A stretch of 64,000 nt of DNA from Catonia carolina (GCA_035578175.1 JAQMRL010000006.1:27536393-27600392); one strand, 5' to 3'. Counted from the stretch's first letter, positions 11,190 to 22,065 are shown. Notes: generated by a model not told the origin, from the letters alone. Made by a program: numbers and translations.

Positions 11190-11425
11190 TAAGTTACGTA
11201 TGGCAATTCAATAATCCTCTGAAAGATAAGAAATCCGAAGATCGTAAACGTACAATACAGGTTACAAGGACGAGGAAAATTCTACAAGAAAAATGAACGG
11301 TTAATTTAAAACGATCAGAAAATTAAGACTGAAATTATATGGACACTTTTATAGAATGGATGACAAAAAAAAATCTTTAAAATACTAAAAAAACCTAAGG
11401 TGTCGAATGAATGGTTTTAAAAAAG
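11190..11425 (+). pseudogene. LINE 3' fragment, degenerate
   Basis: Parallels 22540-22740: GGTTACAAGGACGAGGAAAA with AAATGAACGGTTAA corresponds there to GGTTACGAAGTCGAGAAGAA with AAATGAACGATTAG. Both continue with a segment meaning roughly W/F-G-HLYRM-DD (ATGGACACTTTTATAGAATG). This is the tail of an RT-coding ORF (the RRIFGHLYRM-type region). Not translatable without frame changes. Confidence 0.55.
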
Positions 11426-12370
11426 GTATGGTTAAATAAAACTGATTTGATAAGTCTTTATATGTAATGTTCCATTAATGAACATTACATAAATCATAAT
11501 AATGTATTATGTAAATAAATAAATATAATGTAGCAAGGTTATACAATCACTGGAACTTGTAGTTCAATATTATACAAATTGAAAGGTCATATTGTAAAAG
11601 TAAAACATCACAGATGTACCCTATGATCGAGGTTACGTAAATAAGTAGCGATTTACTAAAGACAGGAAGGCTCAGAGGTGATCTGTAACAAACCAGTTAA
11701 ATGAGAGTAAGCGATTAAAGAAAATTAAAGAAATTGGTGTGGTATCTATAGGCCTACCGAGTTTGAAGATTTAAGTCCTAGATCCCTAACAAAGGTCCTA
11801 ATAAGGGCCTAACCGATGAGTAAACCTAAATATGATGTGAATTATTAAAATAAGGTAAATATGTTACCCATCAAAATTTGTGTTCTGTTATTCAAATTCA
11901 TTTATTTGCCTTTCTCAGACTTTGAATATCTTTAATAACTTTTTACTACCCTTGAAAACGTGCATCCGCAACTGATATTTTTTACATGCACACTGATCAA
12001 AGAATTACAAAAGATAACAAATGTATACAAATAAACATAATTTTTATTGAATTTAAACTCAGACGATATTTTAGAAGACAAGGCGTAAAAGGAATCAAAT
12101 TCTTTTGAATTTTAGGAATTTGAATTAAAAGATTTAATCATCCTTTTAAATTCAACAAAGATAATTGAGTTTGTCTTTTCAGAAAGCCCATAAGTAAAAA
12201 AGTATAACTTGTGAAAAAATTAAAAAAACTGGTAATTTACTACGTTTCAATAAAAAAAATATTTAAAAAATGTAATTTCTTCAGAGGCATGTCCTTTTTA
12301 ATATAAAATGTAGGTATACTTTTGTAAATTTAAGGATAAGCCTATATTTTCAAATATTGGCCTATAGATT
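11426..12370. other. Unassigned intron
   Basis: No supported feature. Confidence 0.5.
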
Positions 12371-12771
12371 TTGTTGTTTAGATCATGAGCCGAAGGCTGG
12401 TTTGAACCTACTAGAGGCTTTACTAAGTAAAGCTAGGATGAGGTGGTTTACAATCGCCTTCCTCACTGAGTGAAGAAGTATGCTTATCAACATGTCAGGC
12501 CCTCTGTAAAGCATCTACTTTCCACCCTGCAAATGAAACCTTCACTTCATTCACCACAGGGTCTGGCTGTATAATGAAATTCGTTACTCTCAAAGGAGAT
12601 AACTCTGACTAGTGTATTTATACACCTCAACCTCTTCTGTTCTTAAATGTTTCATTCATATAATTAGCTGACCATGTGATAAGAAACAGAACTATTTTTT
12701 GTAGCCCTGGAACTAGCAGATCGAGTGCAAATAATTTAACAACACCTGTTAGCCTCCTGCCTGTTATGGAC
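12371..12771 (-). repeat. SINE-like family A copy (A1)
   Basis: Minus-strand copy, from GCCATAACAGG-like start sequence near 12770 to the 3' hairpin and CAACAA tail near 12371-12400. The hairpin is intact in form but has lost bases (AGCCTTCGGCT). The body shares the PDP..NEVKV-coding appearance of other copies but has drifted. Confidence 0.85.
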
Positions 12772-13698
12772 ACTCATAAGAATTATTAAAAAAGAATTTG
12801 GTTCTGGTATTACACTTTTTTAGTGGCCTACTATGCCGGGAGCGGTTATTTACTATTAAAATTTTTTAGTAGACTAATTTTTGGTGTTAATTTGTTTAAA
12901 GTCGTTAATCATCCTCGATATCAAAAAGAAAAACTTGTAAGGTTTTATAATTAATTTAAAGAATTTGGTAATGACCTTGAAAAGATTGAAATAAAGCTAA
13001 AAAAAACTAGTCCGGTTTGTATTTTAGTGTTTCAAAGTACAGATTATAATGTTTAGTTTATGAGTTTCCACAAAGAATAAAAGAATAACAGGGGTTAGAT
13101 TGATAGAAGAAACGATTACGGTGAAGTCGTGTACTGCAAAGAATTTGGGTGGAATAAATTTCAGTAAATCTTTAAGGTTATTTGATGTTTTTTTGGTTCT
13201 AAACGATACAAAAAAAAATTATAGTAATTAAAGCATTAAAAAGTAAAAATCACTAACAAGGTAAAATAGTGTTATAAAATAAAAGAATATATTTTTTTTA
13301 GTTTCTGTTGGTACACCTGACGATATAATTTGATAACTTTTGTTTGTTCATTGAATCGGATATAAGAACCAGTTATATTATTATGAATCTATAATATTAT
13401 CAGGGGCCTAACGTAGGTAAGTATTAATTAAACTATAACACAACCAATCCTCTAATAGGGCTATAACGTTTGGAGACCTAGATCGACCTGTCTAGCCCGG
13501 TGGCCTGTGACTTTATGATAACATCTATCTTGTCACGGATTACTCCTAAATACTCTCTGATCCTCTGGCGCCTTTCAATCCTACCAACTCTCACACCTGT
13601 CATTTTATCTTCTTTATATTATTATTTGTTTATTTTTATTTTATCTTCTTTTATGGATATGTATTTATTATTTAAGTTTTCAAATAAAAGATTGTTTA
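12772..13698. other. Unassigned intron
   Basis: No supported gene or repeat family. Confidence 0.5.
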
Positions 13699-13865
13699 TA
13701 ACATAGCCACTTATAGCCACATATAGCCACTTATTAAAAACTAGCTAATTTTTGTATTTATTTAACACCACATTTCTTGTTTCTTTGTCTCATTTTCTAG
13801 ATTAGTACCAGTTTTTTATTAGACACCATACTTTTTGTTACTTTGTCTAATTTTCTAGATTAGTG
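13699..13865. repeat. Short tandem duplications
   Basis: 13699-13733 holds three ATAGCCAC(A/T)TAT units. 13765-13865 holds an approximately 57 bp direct duplication ending each time in TTTTCTAGATTAGT followed by (A/G)CTAG or ACCAG. These lead straight into the larger minisatellite. Confidence 0.75.
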
Positions 13866-14450
13866 CTAGTGAATATAAACATTACTCTGAATGGTATTGT
13901 ATGGTAACTAATATCAAGTAAATTTAAGTTTTTAATCAATGAATATAAAAAATATTCTGAACTGCATTAATAACTAATAATATGTAAATTTAGGGTTTAA
14001 ATCAATGAATACAAACAATATTTTTAACTGTATTAATAAGTAATATTAAGTAAATTTAGGTATTTTAATTAATGTTTATAAAAAATATTCTGAACTTCAT
14101 TAATTACTAATATCAAGTAAATTTAAGTTTTTAATTAATGATATAAACAATATTCTGAACTGCATTAATAACTAATATGAAGTAAATTTAGGTTTTTAAT
14201 TAAGCCTAATGAATATCAACAATATTTTTACCTGCATTAATAACTAATATTAAGTAAATGTAGGTTTTTCATCAGTGAATATAAACAATAATTGTTTGAA
14301 CTGCTTTAGTAACTAATATTAAGTAAATTTAGGGTTTAATCAATGAACATTCTGAACTGTAATCTATTAATAACTAATATCAAATAAATTTAAGTTTTAA
14401 TACTTTTTATAAACAATATTTTGAACTGCCGACCGCATTAATCTATAATG
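13866..14450. repeat. Minisatellite, ~66 bp unit, about 8 copies
   Basis: The unit is roughly AATGAATATAAACAATATT, CTGAACTGCATTAATAACT, AATATCAAGTAAATTTAGG, TTTTTAATC. The ACTAATAT(C/T)AAGTAAATTTA core recurs near 13910, 13972, 14040, 14106, 14172, 14242, 14313 and 14376. Units differ by substitutions and small indels, so the array is old. No ORF. Confidence 0.9.
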
Positions 14451-14451
14451 A

Positions 14452-14733
14452 ATATTCTGAAACGAATAACTACTACTTCCGGTTGACCGATTTTTATGAA
14501 AATGTTCGTGTCGGTCCGGTAGTAGTAGCCTATCTATCTTAAGTTTCAAGTTCGTACGATGTTTCGTTCTTGAGATATTCTGTTTTCACACACCCACAGA
14601 CCAATCGCTAAAAACATATTTTTTGGGTTCAGGGGGTCTGAAAACGTGTAGATCCGGTCAAAACTCGATTTCGAAAAATCGACATGAAAACAATACTTTC
14701 CTTTCTATACATTCATATAGGTAAGAGAAAGTA
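14452..14733 (+). repeat. Repeat family B 3' fragment (B3)
   Basis: Starts at ATAACTACTACTTCCGGTTG and runs through GATGTTTCGTTCTTGAGATA, CAGACCAATCGCTAAAAACA and GTAGATCCGGTCAAAACTCG to the outer AGGTAAGAGAAAGTAAAA end. Only the last ~280 bp of the family are present, directly following the minisatellite. Confidence 0.85.
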
Positions 14734-15416
14734 AAAAATTAAAGACAACGAACAAAATGCATGATGTTATGATAAAACTTTTATCGGTAAAAAATCAATC
14801 CGTATTGCCAATTCTCATTAGGTCATTCTTTTAACAGATTAAAACTATTTTTTATAACAACTTCAAAATACAGTAACAAAGTTCAAATAGCCTCAGTAAA
14901 ATAGAGAAAGAATATACAGATGTCAGTCTAGACCGATTTCAAAATTGATTAATAGTTGTCAAACTTAAATTATCGACTTTTATCTAGTTATAGGCAAAGC
15001 CGAACCTTGCTTATTACTTCCTTCCGGTAGACACTAACTTTGGAATTTTCTCATTAGTATTTTGTGGCACTTTGTTATAGCCTACTTTGACTGGAGTTAA
15101 AAACAAAAAATAAGTCATCAATCTTCTTTAGTTTAACCTTATTATTTACTGATCTGTCTATACATTTTTTATGGTTTCCTAACGCACTTATTTTATTTTT
15201 ATAACTTTCTGCAGCTTTTTGTTTTATTAGCAAATTTTTCACGGTTTTTTTACTTTACTAATGTTTTTACAACTGTAGGTACTAAATACAATTAGTAAAT
15301 TTGAGTATTCCTTTTGCGGTGGCGGTTGAAAAAATGATGTGAGTCACTTAGCGGAGAACAGTACTCAGTAGTAAGAGTTGCGTATTTTTTTAAATTTTTA
15401 CAAGATATCCTCTCTG
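14734..15416. other. Unassigned intron
   Basis: No supported feature. Confidence 0.5.
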
Positions 15417-15811
15417 CCCATAACAGACAGGCGGCGAGTCAAATTATTTACTCTCAATCTGTTCGTTGCAGGGCTAAAATAAATAGTTCTCTTTCTTATT
15501 ACATGGTCAGCCAATTAAATGACTGGATCATTTAAGAACAGAAGAGGTAGAGGTGTAAAAGACACTAATCAGAGTTATCTCCTCTGAAAGTAATGAATTT
15601 CATTATACAGCCAGACCCTGTGGTGAATGAAGTGAAGGTGTCATTTGCAGAGTGGAAAATATGTGCTTTTCAGAGGGCCCGGCATGCTGATAAGCGTACT
15701 TTTCTATTCAGTGAGGAAGGCAATGGTAAACCACCTTACTCCTCGTTTTACTTAGTAAAACCTCTACAGGTTCAAACCAGCTTTTTGGCTGATGACCTAA
15801 ACAACAACAAG
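15417..15811 (+). repeat. SINE-like family A copy (A2), near full length
   Basis: Runs from CCCATAACAGACAGGCGG to the GCTGATGACCTAAACAACAA end. It is flanked by an imperfect duplication (AAGATATCCTCT before, AAGATGTCTTCT after) consistent with retroposition. An ORF starting at 15593 (MNFIIQPDPVVNEVKVSFAE...) covers the second half, as in six other copies. A partial family A copy in the opposite orientation follows 120 bp later, so the pair can fold back. Confidence 0.9.
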
Positions 15812-15825
15812 ATGTCTTCTAGGTT

Positions 15826-15852
15826 TACTCCATCTTCTATGAAGATGGAGTA
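15826..15852. repeat. Perfect 12 bp stem hairpin
   Basis: TACTCCATCTTC-TAT-GAAGATGGAGTA, just after SINE copy A2. No function assigned. Confidence 0.8.
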
Positions 15853-15931
15853 TCTGCGTTGCATGTAGACATTTTTATGAGTGGGTTTTCGTTTTCAGAA
15901 AATTTCCGTTTAAAAGTCTGTAAGATTGATC

Positions 15932-16209
15932 GTTGTTTAGGTCATTATCCGAAAGGGTTCTGTTGAAATCGTTGTTCTTTTGTTCTGCTGAAATCGGCCG
16001 AAAGGGTCTAGCTGTATAATGATAAATTCATTACTCTCATTGGAGATAACCCTGACTAGTGTCTTTTACACCTCTACCTCTTCTATTCTTAAATGCTTCA
16101 ATCATATAATTGGCTGACCATATGGTAAGAAACAGAACTATTTTTTGTAGCCCTGGAACTAGCAGATCGAGTGAAAATAATTTAACACTTCACCTGCCTG
16201 CTATGTGCA
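15932..16209 (-). repeat. SINE-like family A copy (A3), internally deleted
   Basis: Minus-strand copy with both ends recognisable (GTTGTTTAGGTCATTATCCG end; CACCTGCCTGCTATG start). The middle has lost about 130 bp and gained a short GAAATCG-type duplication around 15963-16003. Confidence 0.8.
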
Positions 16210-16929
16210 AAGTCTAACAGTCCTACTTAAAAAACTTGAAAATTTTATAAAAGACAATAAAGTTATTCATTTTTTCTTTGCTGTTTTATGGTTTTTAAAT
16301 TATGTGATCTTCTTTCGTATTTCTAGAATTTCCATAGATGAAAATTCTGGAAAATTTTCGTACTTAGCGGAGTGGTACAATTTTGTTTAAAGAAAGAGTG
16401 GTAGTTATAAGACAAAATAAACCACGTTCTTTCACGGTCCTTCACTGTCCATTGAGTTAAAAATTCCATTGTTTATTACTTTGGTTAAACTGTTAATCGA
16501 AAGCATAGTTTTACATTCTCATTTTATGGGTTGTAGTTTATAAGTGTATTCGGTAGTAATATGTAGACATTACTTTAAAATTAAAGGTTGTTAAAGTGTA
16601 GAACAACAAAACCGTTATTTAAAAAAATCAGTAATAAATCAATATCCTATAATAAACATTATGTACAATTTTTTTCTGATGATCTGATGTGTAGGTAAGT
16701 AAATTAAAATTCCGGCATAGTAAACTTTTTGTTTAAATTACTTCCCAGCGGTTAGTTAAATTTGTAAACAAATTTTTCCTTCCTTTATGGTGACTTGTTT
16801 AAGAAATACAATTTATAAGTAAACTACCAGTTTTTCCACAATTATTTTATTCGTGAAAATACTGTCTTTACAGTCTTATATATCGACGACCTCATCTTCC
16901 GCTCCGACAGAAACTCAATTGATAAAATA
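16210..16929. other. Unassigned intron
   Basis: No gene. ORF 16205-16390 begins inside SINE A3 and has no motif. Confidence 0.5.
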
Positions 16930-17017
16930 CCGGGTGTCCCAAGAAAGAAGTATACGCATTTGATTTTCTATTACTTGCTCATTCCTCCATCCATTGATAC
17001 TTTACACACTTTACTGT

Positions 17018-17084
17018 AGGTAAAAAGTAAAGTAAAGTAAAGTAAGTAAGTAAGTAAGTTTTTACTTTACTTTACTTTACTTTT
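17018..17084. repeat. Self-complementary (AAAGT)n hairpin
   Basis: Four to five AAAGT units, then four AAGT units, then the exact reverse-complement run of ACTTT units. The whole tract can fold as one long hairpin. It lies inside the transposon near the left TIR. Confidence 0.9.
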
Positions 17085-17222
17085 TAATGAAGATACCAAA
17101 AATGCTCTGTGAAAATTACATCTTACTGATGTTTGTAGAAACAAAATAGCGGTCGAAAGAAAGAAAAATTTCATCGCTCTTACAATAGTCAATGTATTGC
17201 AATATTAAAACTGATTGCTGAA

Positions 17223-17567
17223 ATGGTCCAAATTCTAAAGTTTAAAAGTTCCAAAGTTCCTGAAATAGTCCAAGTAATTTTTCAAAAAGATGTTGCTTCA
17301 CCTCACTATGCAAACTCAGTCAAAGAGTTACTAAATGACAACTTACAAGAGCGTTGGATTGGTCGTGGAAGTATTTTTTCGGATTGGCCACTCCGATTAC
17401 CTGATTTAACTGTGTGTGACTTTGTCTTATGGGAATACTTAAAGGAACAAGTTTACAGCCATAGTTTTAATAATGATGATGATTATCGAAACACGTTATC
17501 AAAGAGGAACTTTTTCGGATACCTAGGAATTATTTTCAAGAGCGTACAAGTTCAGCGTTGTTATTAG
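17223..17567 (+). pseudogene. DDE transposase C-terminal remnant
   Basis: The 114-codon ORF carries FQKDVASPHYANSVKELL and WPLRLPDLTVCDFVLWEYLKEQVY. These correspond to the FQQDGAPPHY and WPPRSPDLTPCDFFLWGYLK blocks that hold the second and third catalytic acidic residues of IS630/mariner-superfamily transposases. Both aspartates are retained. The N-terminal helix-turn-helix and the first catalytic residue are absent, and the last ~30 residues drift. It sits between the TIRs of 16930-17912 and cannot make an active enzyme. Confidence 0.85.
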
Positions 17568-17912
17568 TGTGTCGCTGTGGAGGGTTAAAGTTTGAATAAT
17601 TTTGTTTTATAACAAAATTTTTATTGATATTTCGTTTTCTTTTAGTTAGTGTGTATCCATTAAATTTGTGACAATAAAATTGTATTTGAAAAACCTAACA
17701 GAAGCAGTATTATACTTATACAAAAAAAGTATAAATGTTTCAAATACTTTCTTTCATCCGCCATTTTTTTCTACGCATATCAGGAAGATGTATTTTTCAC
17801 AGAAAATTTTTGGTACCTTCATTCAAAAGTGAGTAAAGTATCAAAATTATCGATGCAGGAATGAAGAAGTAATAGAAAATCAAATGCTTATACCTCTTTG
17901 TGGGACACCCGG

Positions 17913-18670
17913 TATATTACATTGATACCTCTTTGATAAAGCGGTCTACAAATCGGACCTGCGGTTCAGAAAAGCCTTCGAACACTGAACGTACACAATT
18001 TCTTTTTTTAAATATTCTTTTACAACTAATAACAAGCTATTCCCATATTTGAGAACGTTACAATTCACAAAGACTTCTACCTTAAGACAGTTGATGGAAC
18101 GGTAAAAAGATTACATAATTTATCACTCTAAATTAATGGGGCATATTAATCTCCTATTTTACACAGTTTTTTATTCTAATTTACCATGGAATCCTTATAG
18201 AAGGCTAAAGAGATTTTGGACTATGGACCTGTTGTGATGACATAATCTGAGAGTTTCTGCTTAGTGACTTCTTCACACACTACAGTACAATTCGTTAACT
18301 AAAACATACTGATGCAGTTGTAATTTTTGCACTAAAACAAATTATATATTTAAACGTAAAATCTGGTTTAATATATTTTAAATGAATATTCTGTTTGTCC
18401 TTAAATGCAGAATTCTACCGAACGGATTAAAAAAAATAATAACTTCGTTGTAAAGAGGACACTTTCGGGATTCTACAAAACATCTGAGAATGATAATTAG
18501 TAAACCCGTTACCAATATTTTGGTTAATAAATAACAAAATAATTAAATTAAATTTTAAAAGTGCTGCTATTCTGGCAGTGACGTTGCGAAGTTCTATTTG
18601 TTTTGAAGGGTCGTTTTAGTGATGGAAATTGTTTATTCAGGTGCATATTTTAATTCATTTACCTATAAAA
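17913..18670. other. Unassigned intron
   Basis: No supported feature. Confidence 0.5.
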
Positions 18671-18955
18671 GGCAGTTGAAGTGTTCAATTATTTCTACTC
18701 AATCTGCTAGTTCCAGGACTACAAAAAAATAGTTCTGTTTTTTATCACATGATCAGCCAATTATATGACTTTAAGCATTTAAGAACAGAAAAGGTAGAAA
18801 TGTAAATGACACCAGTCAGAGTTATTTTCCTTGAGAATAATGAATTTCATTATAAAACCAAACCCTGTGGTGTATAAAGTGGTGTCAACTGCAGGGTGGA
18901 AAGTAGGTGCTTTACAGAGGACATGGCATGCTGATAAGCATACTTAGGCTACTTG
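18671..18955 (+). repeat. SINE-like family A copy (A4), 3'-truncated
   Basis: Recognisable from TCTACTCAATCTGCTAGTTC through ATCACATGATCAGCCAATTA and CAAACCCTGTGGTGTATAAA to GCATGCTGATAAGCATACTT. The 3' hairpin and tail are missing. It ends about 105 bp before the vg exon, the closest repeat on that side. Confidence 0.8.
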
Positions 18956-19059
18956 ATCTAAACAAATACACACACATTAATTCATAAATAGAGTTGATAC
19001 AAAACATTGTACATTTTTATTTTTATTTACAATTAATATTTAATTATTTTTTGTTTCAG

Positions 19060-19240
19060 AATCATCGCCTATGTCAGCGAGAAATTTCCCTCCTTCATTC
19101 TGGAATAGTAATTATCAAGGAAGCAGTGGGAGTGTACCATCACACCATGGAGAACTGTACGGAGATCCAGTGTACCACAACGTGCCCAGTGCCAGCACGG
19201 ACCCCTGGCACCACCCACATTACCAATATTCCCACCATAG
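19060..19240 (+). CDS. vg: Vestigial, internal coding exon (post-Tondu region)
   Basis: Internal exon of 181 bp with incoming phase 2 (AA completes a codon) and two bases (AG) left over. It encodes SSPMSARNFPPSFWNSNYQG, then a Ser/Gly/His linker, GELYGDPVYHNV and STDPWHHPHYQYSHH. The RNFPPSFWNSNYQ block and the following DPWHH histidine-rich block match what is known downstream of the Tondu domain in Vestigial/VGLL2-type cofactors, which lack their own DNA-binding domain and bind Scalloped/TEAD. The acceptor is TTGTTTCAG at 19051-19059; the donor is ATAG|GTATGA. Reading past the donor meets a stop within four codons. The phase fits the exon at 36262 exactly. Confidence rests on motif memory, not a search. 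Confidence 0.88.
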
Positions 19241-19270
19241 GTATGAATAAATTAATGAAATAAAATAAAA

Positions 19271-20303
19271 ATTTTGGTGTAAAACACTCACACAACTTTC
19301 TCTTGCCAATGCAAATAACTAACAATATAACCTAACATTAGTAATAAAACATTAGAATTAAACAAAAAAAACTAACCTTAATAAACACAACCTAATTTTA
19401 ATAATGAGTGAATGACGCAAAATGAAAATCAACCTCAGTTTTGTTTGGTCGCTCAGTTTCCGGAGTGTGGTCGGGAGACTGCGGAGGGAATAGACATATG
19501 GAGATCAGCGGGATCGCCCTCTCCCACAGTGAATCAATCCTGTCCCGATCTCAGTAGGTAAGGTAGGCAAACTAATTTCCTGAGCTGGTGATGAAAGAGA
19601 TGAATGAAAGTGAGAGAGTAAGTGTTGGTCAGTAACAGCGAGAGGGGAATTAGACTACGGTTCCCTTCCACGCCCCGCTGACAGTATGTAAATTTTTTAA
19701 CCCGACATTTCCCTTGTAGTATTATATAAACAGTTCCGAGGGAGGTGATGGTTGTTTGCTGATGTCGGATCAAGAGGCCAGGCGGCGGGTTTTTGGTTGG
19801 TAAGGCGGTTGCGGCCTCCTAGGAGCTGGACGAAGACGCCTCAATTGAGTCCAACACTACTTCCCCCACCGTCAGGGAGTGAACATGAGTTTTTCTCGCC
19901 GCCTCGGATTAAAAAAAACCTCAGTTTAGCTTAAAGTACTGAAAATCACTCTTTCACGCTAAACTAGGCTCTGTTGAGAAAAATCTGTAAAAAATTGATT
20001 CTTTTAAGATTTCGACCGTAATATCCATTTTACAACAAAAATTCAATAATTAAATTTATAGGTAATTAAACGATCTACAACGTTTATTTCAAGTATTTTC
20101 TCTACAGAGCCTAGTTTAGCGACAAAAAAAGATTTTCTGTATTACACTAAACTAAGGTTGATTTTCATTTTGCGTCTTTCAAACTTGATCAAAATTAAGT
20201 TATGGTTTTTGAGATTACTTTAGTTTTTTTGTTTATTTCTATATTGACCATTATTTGCATTGGCAAGAGAAATTCGTATGAGTGTTTCACACCAAATTTT
20301 AAT
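19271..20303. repeat. Family B foldback copy, split by a 475 bp insertion
   Basis: Both outer ends are the same family B 5' end. The left reads TTGGTGTAAAACACTCACAC and the complement of the right reads TTGGTGTGAAACACTCATAC, each followed by a CTCTTGCCAATGC-type block. The centre near 19990 is the junction of the two inverted halves. Removing the insertion (19442-19916) and its duplicated target leaves about 550 bp, mostly self-complementary. Confidence 0.75.
19442..19916 (+). mobile_element. GC-richer retroposed insert with 11 bp TSD
   Basis: Flanked by perfect AACCTCAGTTT copies at 19431-19441 and 19917-19927, and ending in an A-run, so it was inserted by retroposition into family B. It is much richer in G+C than its surroundings. 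One frame (19752-19916) reads VRRLRPPRSWTKTPQLSPT then a proline/serine-rich run, which looks like the start of a basic, proline-rich ORF1 of a LINE. That is inference. It could instead be a processed host transcript. The 5' end begins TGTTTGGTCGCTCAGTTTCC. Confidence 0.65.
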
Positions 20304-21146
20304 GTACGTATGGTTCTAAAAGGTGTTAGTACCAAATTTGGCTCAACATTGTCTTTCGTAAAAAATTTCAAGACCACGGTACCGATTACAACATTTTAAG
20401 TTTAAATAACAATAATAATACTGCAGGTGCCTGGTAATAGGTTCAAAAATAAAACAATAAAAAGTATAAATTAACATAACCGTATAGGAATGCATCTGCC
20501 ATTAATATACACAAAAACCGATGACAATCTTGTTCAGTGCTGAACGTCGTATTGTCGGGCCTCTTCGCCTTCTGCACTCGGTTTGCACGCATGTTGTTCC
20601 AATTTTGCTCAACTTCCGCTCTTTATCCATACCAGTATATCGTATAATGTGTAACGAAATACAAATGGTTCTCTTCCGAAAACGTGTTTGGTGTATCAAT
20701 TACAATTCTAATACCAATGTCGACCGTTTAACGATCATCTTGTCTTGTCAGCGCATATTACATAGTACCTCCATCCATACAAAACCACAACTTAGTTTTA
20801 AAATTTATTCAGTTGTTATATTTTGTTACCGTAAATTGATGTTTATTTTGCAATTTATTCCCCAAAACATTATTCTTTTAAATTCCAAGATAATTATTTA
20901 TTAAATTAACGCAGTCTAGACTGAAGTAAGTCCATAATAAATTCACAGATTCTAAATCATGTTTTGTTAATTAATTTATTTGTATTTCCTAACAAGATTT
21001 CTCTCAGATATTTTGAACGGATTAATATTCCCTGGTCATTCTTTAGTATTTATGAATTTTTTGTATTTCAATTTTCTCTACGGTGATCATCAAATCTTGA
21101 TAATGAACAAGTAATAAAATTAGGGAAGGTTTTTAATTGAATGCTT
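20304..21146. other. Unassigned intron
   Basis: A 127-codon ORF at 20521-20904 has no recognisable domain, and part of it is open on both strands. I do not call it a gene. Confidence 0.45.
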
Positions 21147-21203
21147 TTCTTATATAATTATATAATAATAATGTAAAATTATTATTATATAATTATATAA
21201 GAA
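21147..21203. repeat. Perfect 26 bp inverted repeat, 5 bp loop
   Basis: TTCTTATATAATTATATAAT plus AATAAT, loop GTAAA, then the exact complement. Pure AT arms; followed at 21220-21285 by TTTA/TTTAT simple repeats. Confidence 0.95.
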
Positions 21204-21369
21204 AGTTATTTATGAAAAAACTTATTTATTTATTTATGTATATTTATTATTTATTTTTATTCTTTATTATTTATTTATTTTTATGAAAAAACTAAAATCA
21301 TGATCACTACATTGGTCGAGCAAATGTAAATGGTTACTTATTTGATATTGTCAAAGAATTTAAATACTG

Positions 21370-22065
21370 TTGGGGAGAAAATAACTTACAACGGAAATGT
21401 GAAAGCGACCTGGAAAATAAGAACTAGGTAACAAAATAGCGAAAGCCCAGCAACTTCCAAGAATATATGCAACAAGAAAGACCTATCTATTCAATCTAAT
21501 CTGCAACACTATAAAACGGTAGTACAACCAGAAGTACTGCTGTGAAACTATTTATAATTTAAAACTAAAACGAGAATGAGACATATTCTTGGGATAGAAA
21601 GAAGAATCCTCAGGACTTGCATAAACAAAAAAACGGATACTTAACGATATCTGGATCTTATGTCTAATTCTGAACTCTACCAAGAAATCGAGCCAATTAT
21701 TGATATCATGCGGAAGAAACTAATTTCTTTCTTCGGGCATTTACTTAGAATACCGGACAATCGAGTAACTAAACAACTCATTTCTATAATTAACTCGTGG
21801 AAAAATTCTCCAAAGTGGTTGACCGAAATAAAGCAAGACATTCAAAAACTTAACATTGAAGAACAAGATCTTTTAGAAAAATCTGAATAGCTTAAGTTGC
21901 TTAAAGATAAAGACAAGATTTATTAAAACAACTCGAGCTCCATCGTCAATGATTTGTACATTTGACAGATCAGATCCAAAATTTTAAGAATTATTGAGAA
22001 AAACATAAGAATCCTTAAACCAAACCAAGAAAAGTTTCTAAATTTGATTCAAGTGGTCCAATGAG
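21370..22065 (+). pseudogene. LINE C-terminal and 3' fragment
   Basis: An open stretch at 21660-21890 reads SNSELYQEIEPIIDIMRKKLISFFGHLLRIPDNRVTKQLI, the region after the RT core in several insect LINE ORFs. Upstream, broken frames give LGNKIAKAQQ and a KREXDIFLG stretch. The segment 21590-22065 recurs reverse-complemented at 62465-62970, which defines a shared 3' end. The ORF is not intact. Confidence 0.75.

Larger units (their letters stand above)
16930..17912 (+). mobile_element. IS630/mariner-superfamily transposon with ~57 bp TIRs
   Basis: A 983 bp element. The left end is CCGGGTGTCCCAAGAAAGAA and the complement of the right end is CCGGGTGTCCCACAAAGAGG. Similarity continues through GCATTTGATTTTCTATTACT to about 57 bp on each side. 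TA duplications lie at 16928-16929 and 17913-17914. It contains only the C-terminal part of a transposase gene (17223-17567), so it is an internally deleted, non-autonomous copy. A 65 bp self-complementary (AAAGT)n tract lies at 17018-17084. Confidence 0.9.
1..19059 (+). other. vg: Intron of vestigial (5' part outside window)
   Basis: Everything left of the first recognised exon reads as intron. I see no Tondu (Scalloped/TEAD-binding) domain and no other exon here. The stretch ends with a pyrimidine-rich tract and a TTTCAG acceptor at 19055-19059. The incoming codon phase is 2, meaning two bases finish a codon begun in the previous exon, so at least one coding exon lies before base 1. The span is filled with LINE, Tigger, SINE and MITE relics listed separately. 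The intron assignment follows from the exon calls; an unrecognised short exon cannot be excluded. Confidence 0.7.

Noticed and set aside
15593..15868. 91-codon ORF that could be read as a vg or novel gene exon
   Set aside because: Its sequence recurs in many family A copies on both strands, each inside a TSD-bounded retroposed unit.
20521..20904. 127-codon + ORF
   Set aside because: No motif and no splice signals that would place it in a gene; part of it overlaps an open frame on the other strand.
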